DNA from: Terrihalobacillus insolitus
Lineage (GTDB): Bacteria; Bacillota; Bacilli; Bacillales; Amphibacillaceae
DNA length: 39,043 nt
Direction of reading: 5' to 3'
Assembly (NCBI RefSeq): GCF_028416575.1
Contig: NZ_JAMQKB010000024.1
Location: 1-39,043 of the forward strand
The notes under the pieces were generated by a model. The model ran no database searches, was not told where the DNA came from, and saw only the letters and a program-made list of their open reading frames with translations. Made by a program: the position numbers and the translations under genes. Shown in pieces: positions 36,422 through 39,043 of this stretch; within the stretch, counting starts at the first letter, position 1, and every line of letters starts with the position of its first letter.

Positions 36422-36901
36422 CTACGCGGTTGTAGTACGATTTATGCTCTTTTGTAGTTTTTTATATTTGATCAGCATAGCAATCCGCCACGTTAATATC
36501 ATACCAAAGGCAAGTAAAAAAAACATTCCACTCGTCTCTCCGAAAGACACAGTTTGACCAATGATTATTTTCAATAAAATACGAAACAATAGTAATCCAA
36601 TCAAAATAAAGATAAAGGAACGAGATGGAACTAAATAGATCGAGTCGTCACGAACTTCAAATTTTGAACTTCTAATTAAAAAAACAGAAAATACAACCCC
36701 GACTGCAAATGCTTCAAGAACTTTAGGCCACCCCAATTGAAAGACAGGAAACAAAAACATTCCCGCACCAGTACTCATAAACAATGGCGGAAGGATGATT
36801 TTCCTCTCATTAATTGGACTTCTAGCAGCCCTTAAGCGGACAAATATCATTGCAGTCGCCATCATTGCAGCCCCAACTGTACTTAAAATCACCCACAGCA
36901 T
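36422..36901 (-). CDS. ccdC: CcdC-like multi-pass membrane protein
   Basis: 159 residues from ATG 36901 (MLWVILSTVGAAMMATAMIF); an in-frame TTG at 36919 would add six residues but has poor spacing. Four to five hydrophobic helices and the conserved KIILPPLFMSTGAGMFLFPV and SKFEVRDDSIYLVPSRSF segments identify the CcdC (YneJ) family, associated in B. subtilis with the CcdA/cytochrome c maturation locus although not clearly required. It follows yneI with a 24-base gap. Confidence 0.82.
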   Translation of the reverse strand: MLWVILSTVGAAMMATAMIFVRLRAARSPINERKIILPPLFMSTGAGMFLFPVFQLGWPKVLEAFAVGVVFSVFLIRSSKFEVRDDSIYLVPSRSFIFILIGLLLFRILLKIIIGQTVSFGETSGMFFLLAFGMILTWRIAMLIKYKKLQKSINRTTTA

Positions 36902-36925
36902 AAAATCAACTCTTTCCAATCCTTA

Positions 36926-37297
36926 TCAAATCATAACTTTCCCAATGACGCGATTAATCGCATCTAACACGCGCAATTCATCGAACGGTTTTACGATAAA
37001 ATCCTTAGCGCCTTTCTCAATTGCTTCCACTACGAGCTTTTTTTGCCCCACAGCTGAACACATAATGATTTTAGCACTTTTATCATGTTCCTTGATTTTT
37101 GATAACGTTTCAATTCCATTCATTACTGGCATGGTTATGTCCATAATGACAAGCTCTGGTTTAACATCATTGTATAGTGATAATGCTTGATTACCGTTTT
37201 CAGCTTCACCTACAATTTCATGTCCCCCTCTTATTAATATGGTTGATAAGGTAAGTCTCATAAATTTCGCATCATCCACAATTAATATATCTGCCAC
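36926..37297 (-). CDS. yneI: CheY-like single-domain response regulator (YneI type)
   Basis: 123 residues, a receiver domain only. Acidic pocket Asp8/Asp9, phosphoacceptor Asp53 in IMDITMPVMNG, Ser81, and Lys103 in VKPFDELRV are all present. It resembles CheY and the B. subtilis YneI next to ccdA/ccdC. No output domain, so it signals by protein contact. It starts with GTG (37297) after GGGGGAACGACT. The output partner and kinase are not evident; the closest kinase gene is at 34353-35486, unlinked in transcript. Confidence 0.88.
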   Translation of the reverse strand: MADILIVDDAKFMRLTLSTILIRGGHEIVGEAENGNQALSLYNDVKPELVIMDITMPVMNGIETLSKIKEHDKSAKIIMCSAVGQKKLVVEAIEKGAKDFIVKPFDELRVLDAINRVIGKVMI

Positions 37298-37321
37298 AGT
37301 CGTTCCCCCGTTATTCCAAAA

Positions 37322-37747
37322 TTAACGATCATCTGCTATTGATAAAATAATCGTCATAGTAATTCCAAGTACGGTAATATAAACACCTAAATCGAACAAC
37401 ATGGCTGTCGCAAGTTCTTTGTTTCCAAAAAAGGGAATGTATAAATATCCGAACGTGTGACTTAGAAATGGCTCACCAAAGAAGAAGGAGCCCACACCTG
37501 TTAAAACTGCAATCATCAATCCTATTGCAGTACAATATCTATAATTAATTGGCAGTATTTTATTCACTGCTTCAAAACCATACGCCATATACATAAGGAC
37601 AATTGCTGAACTTACCATTAAACCAGCAATAAAGCCACCACCTGGTGCATTATGTCCAGCAAAGTATAAATAAATAGAGAACCCGAATAAAATAAATGCA
37701 ATTAAGCTTGTTGTCGATCGAAGAATTAAATCATTTGGTCTACTCAT
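37322..37747 (-). CDS. mrpB: Orphan MrpB/MnhB-type Na+/H+ antiporter subunit
   Basis: 141 residues, the usual length of MrpB, a membrane subunit of the multisubunit Mrp Na+/H+ antiporter. Four hydrophobic helices and the family core FAGHNAPGGGFIAGLMVSSA near 29-48, plus GFEAVNKILP, are clear. Mrp proteins normally work as a seven-subunit complex encoded by mrpABCDEFG, but no other mrp gene is on either side here. It follows a RBS AAAGGAG and is 24 bases upstream of yneI, so the two may be co-transcribed. In B. subtilis ccdA occupies this position. Confidence 0.88.
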   Translation of the reverse strand: MSRPNDLILRSTTSLIAFILFGFSIYLYFAGHNAPGGGFIAGLMVSSAIVLMYMAYGFEAVNKILPINYRYCTAIGLMIAVLTGVGSFFFGEPFLSHTFGYLYIPFFGNKELATAMLFDLGVYITVLGITMTIILSIADDR

Positions 37748-38342
37748 GGAAATACTCCTTTTACCATTATCTATGTATACCTATAGCATATATCATAATA
37801 TAAATGAAATGAAATAAAAACATCAAATACTTATAAACTGAAATGCCAATCCACAGCAACAAAGAAAACAAATTAGTTGAAGGCTGCAAGGTTGTATGTA
37901 CTAGAGTCTACAGCGCCGTGTACAAAAACATAAATCCCTTTCACCCATCTTTGGTGAAAAGGGATCTACTCCGTTACAAGTATGACTTTAGCACATTATT
38001 TTAGACATACTTGTCCGATTTGCTTAAAATGCTTGATATCTCAAGGGTTCAATTCATCTTAACGACCACTTTTTCTACTAAGAAAAATATACCATAAATA
38101 ACATTATGTTGTCCATTATTTTCAGTTCCACTGGCGTTTCTCCCACCACTTTTGTATGGTAAATAATTATGTGAAAGAGTTAACAGGGTTCAGTTCAATC
38201 GCCATATTAGCTTTTTTTGAAAAATATTTTGCCATATTGAATACATTTAAAAACAATAAACGGATCTAAAAAAATACAAAAAAATAAACATATCCAAAGA
38301 AGAATATGCATTTTCAACAACTTCACCCTCATTTGTTGTCCA
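37748..38342. other. Long AT-rich region without a supported gene
   Basis: 595 bp. It contains a strong 13-bp hairpin (37934-37966), an IS605-like relic end near 38140-38151, and a very AT-rich stretch (38205-38300). A minus-strand frame at 38207-38527 has no ribosome site and overlaps the coiled-coil gene, so it is not accepted. Confidence 0.5.
37934..37966. repeat. 13-bp perfect hairpin
   Basis: ATCCCTTTTCACC and GGTGAAAAGGGAT with the 7-base loop CATCTTT. On the minus strand it is followed by TTATGTTTTTG, so it could terminate a leftward transcript coming from upstream of mrpB, but no gene is seen there. It may instead be a repeat element. Confidence 0.7.
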
Positions 38343-38371
38343 TTCACCTTTTGAATAGTTTGTAGTATAAT
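38343..38371 (+). promoter_or_regulatory. Sigma-A promoter of the coiled-coil gene
   Basis: TTCACC (38343-38348), 17-base spacer, perfect TATAAT (38366-38371), 31 bases before the ATG at 38403. Confidence 0.65.
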
Positions 38372-38402
38372 GTCGATAGTCATATTTGAAAGGAGGCATG
38401 TT

Positions 38403-38804
38403 ATGGAGGAAAAATTAGACTTGATTTTACAGGAAATAAGAGGAATCAACGCGAAGATTACCACTATTGATACCAGACTGGGCACCGTTGAAACTAGACT
38501 AGACGGCATTGATTCCAGACTCGACAAAGCTGAGACAGAACAAAAGCGGCATGGAGACCATATCCATCAACTGATTGAGACTGTTGCTGCAACTAACGTC
38601 AGATTGGAAAACATGTACGAAGAATTTAATAAAAAATTTCATGATCTCAATAAGAAACATGATTCATTAGAGAAAAGAATGGACGTGGTTGAAGATGACT
38701 TGAATATTATTAAAACAAACATGGTCACAAAACAGGATCTATTTTACTACGATCAAAAAATTTCTGAGCATGAACGTGAGATTTACAAAATGAAGCTTAG
38801 ATAG
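38403..38804 (+). CDS. Coiled-coil protein of unknown function
   Basis: 133 residues from ATG 38403 after GAAAGGAGGCATGTT. Almost the whole protein follows a heptad pattern, with repeated units such as IDTRLGTVETRLDGIDSRLD near 23-42, then LIETVAATNVRLENMYEEF and a charged LEKRMDVVEDDLNIIK. No membrane segment or signal peptide. It resembles short coiled-coil proteins found in phages and Bacillaceae accessory regions, but no family is identified with certainty. It is followed by a terminator-like repeat and then a second IS605-type end. Confidence 0.7.
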   Translation: MEEKLDLILQEIRGINAKITTIDTRLGTVETRLDGIDSRLDKAETEQKRHGDHIHQLIETVAATNVRLENMYEEFNKKFHDLNKKHDSLEKRMDVVEDDLNIIKTNMVTKQDLFYYDQKISEHEREIYKMKLR

Positions 38805-38822
38805 ACTGTAAAAGGTCATTTT

Positions 38823-38872
38823 AGTGGAATAATCCACCTCCGTCGATAAAAGCAACGCATTGTTATTCCACT
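38823..38872 (+). terminator. Possible terminator after the coiled-coil gene
   Basis: Perfect 10-bp arms AGTGGAATAA and TTATTCCACT with a 30-base loop, followed by the T-rich TCTTTACTTCTTT. The long loop makes it less certain. Confidence 0.5.
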
Positions 38873-38919
38873 TCTTTACTTCTTTATCCTATCGCCTAAC
38901 AATGATACTCATACTCCTG

Positions 38920-39043
38920 TGAACTACTCCCACCACTTACCACCCTTGCGGGTTGCTTGAAGTGGGGGCTTCTTGGATAATCGCCACTTTTGGTAGCTGA
39001 CGAAATTGACCAAGCTAACCCTCTTGTTCCAAAAGTTATATTC
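38920..39043 (-). mobile_element. Right end of a second IS605-family element, cut by the window edge
   Basis: A hairpin with arms CCCACCACTT (38929-38938) and AAGTGGGGG (38960-38968), with an inner ACCC-TTGC-GGGT stem. Read on the minus strand it gives GGTGGGAGTAGTTCA, comparable with GTGGGAGTTGTCA at the right end of the first element. The orientation implies a tnpB on the minus strand beyond 39043. No coding sequence can be assigned in the 75 bases to the edge. Confidence 0.65.

Noticed and set aside
38207..38527. 106-codon minus-strand ORF overlapping the coiled-coil gene
   Set aside because: No ribosome site; it overlaps a plus-strand gene with a good promoter and RBS, and its tail lies in low-complexity AT-rich DNA.

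Overview
The window comes from a low-GC, endospore-forming Bacillaceae bacterium, probably of the Oceanobacillus/Virgibacillus type. Evidence: strong AGGAGG ribosome sites, spore genes (sspN, tlp, sspP, a sporulation-type histidine kinase, a SpoVK-like ATPase), and gene order matching the Bacillus subtilis parC-parE-plsY-yneP/Q-tlp-sspN-yneN-citB-sspP-yneK-ccdC-yneI segment. Names are transferred from memory of protein families; no database search was run.

Left part (1-7.7 kb): hisJ, then an IS200/IS605-family element (about 1152-3200) inserted in a small yozQ-like (DUF4025) gene. The element has an intact tnpB, only the 3' end of tnpA, and hairpins at both ends. Next come a two-GTPase dynamin-like protein (dynA) and a flavin reductase.

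Middle (7.9-18.3 kb): a catabolic unit. A TetR regulator heads a seven-gene minus-strand operon equivalent to B. subtilis yngJ-I-H-HB-G-F-E: acyl-CoA dehydrogenase, acyl-CoA synthetase, biotin carboxylase, biotin carrier, HMG-CoA lyase, enoyl-CoA hydratase and carboxyltransferase. Together these fit the leucine/isovalerate route to acetyl-CoA and acetoacetate. A convergent acyl-CoA synthetase that lacks the acetate-specific Trp could activate the acetoacetate. A 26-bp palindrome and a near-consensus cre site lie between tetR and yngJ.

The accessory stretch 18.3-19.6 kb holds a comM/yifB N-terminal fragment cut off at an 84-bp palindrome. It also holds a 47-codon amphipathic/basic ORF with its own promoter and a Spo0A-box-like site. 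A convergent antisense transcription unit overlaps the 3' end of that ORF, the layout of a type I toxin-antitoxin. A decayed second copy of its control region lies nearby. This is the strongest candidate for something undescribed.

Right part (19.7-39 kb): parC/parE with a LexA-like box, plsY, folE2, yidD, yneQ/yneP, a tandem AAA+ SpoVK-like ATPase, tlp/sspN, an fbpB-like ORF without a normal start codon, a ResA/YneN-like thioredoxin, aconitase, sspP with a good sigma-G promoter, a PAS histidine kinase, a yneK-like gene, ccdC, a CheY-like regulator, and an orphan mrpB where B. subtilis has ccdA. A poorly coding stretch, a coiled-coil gene and the end of a second IS605-like element close the window.
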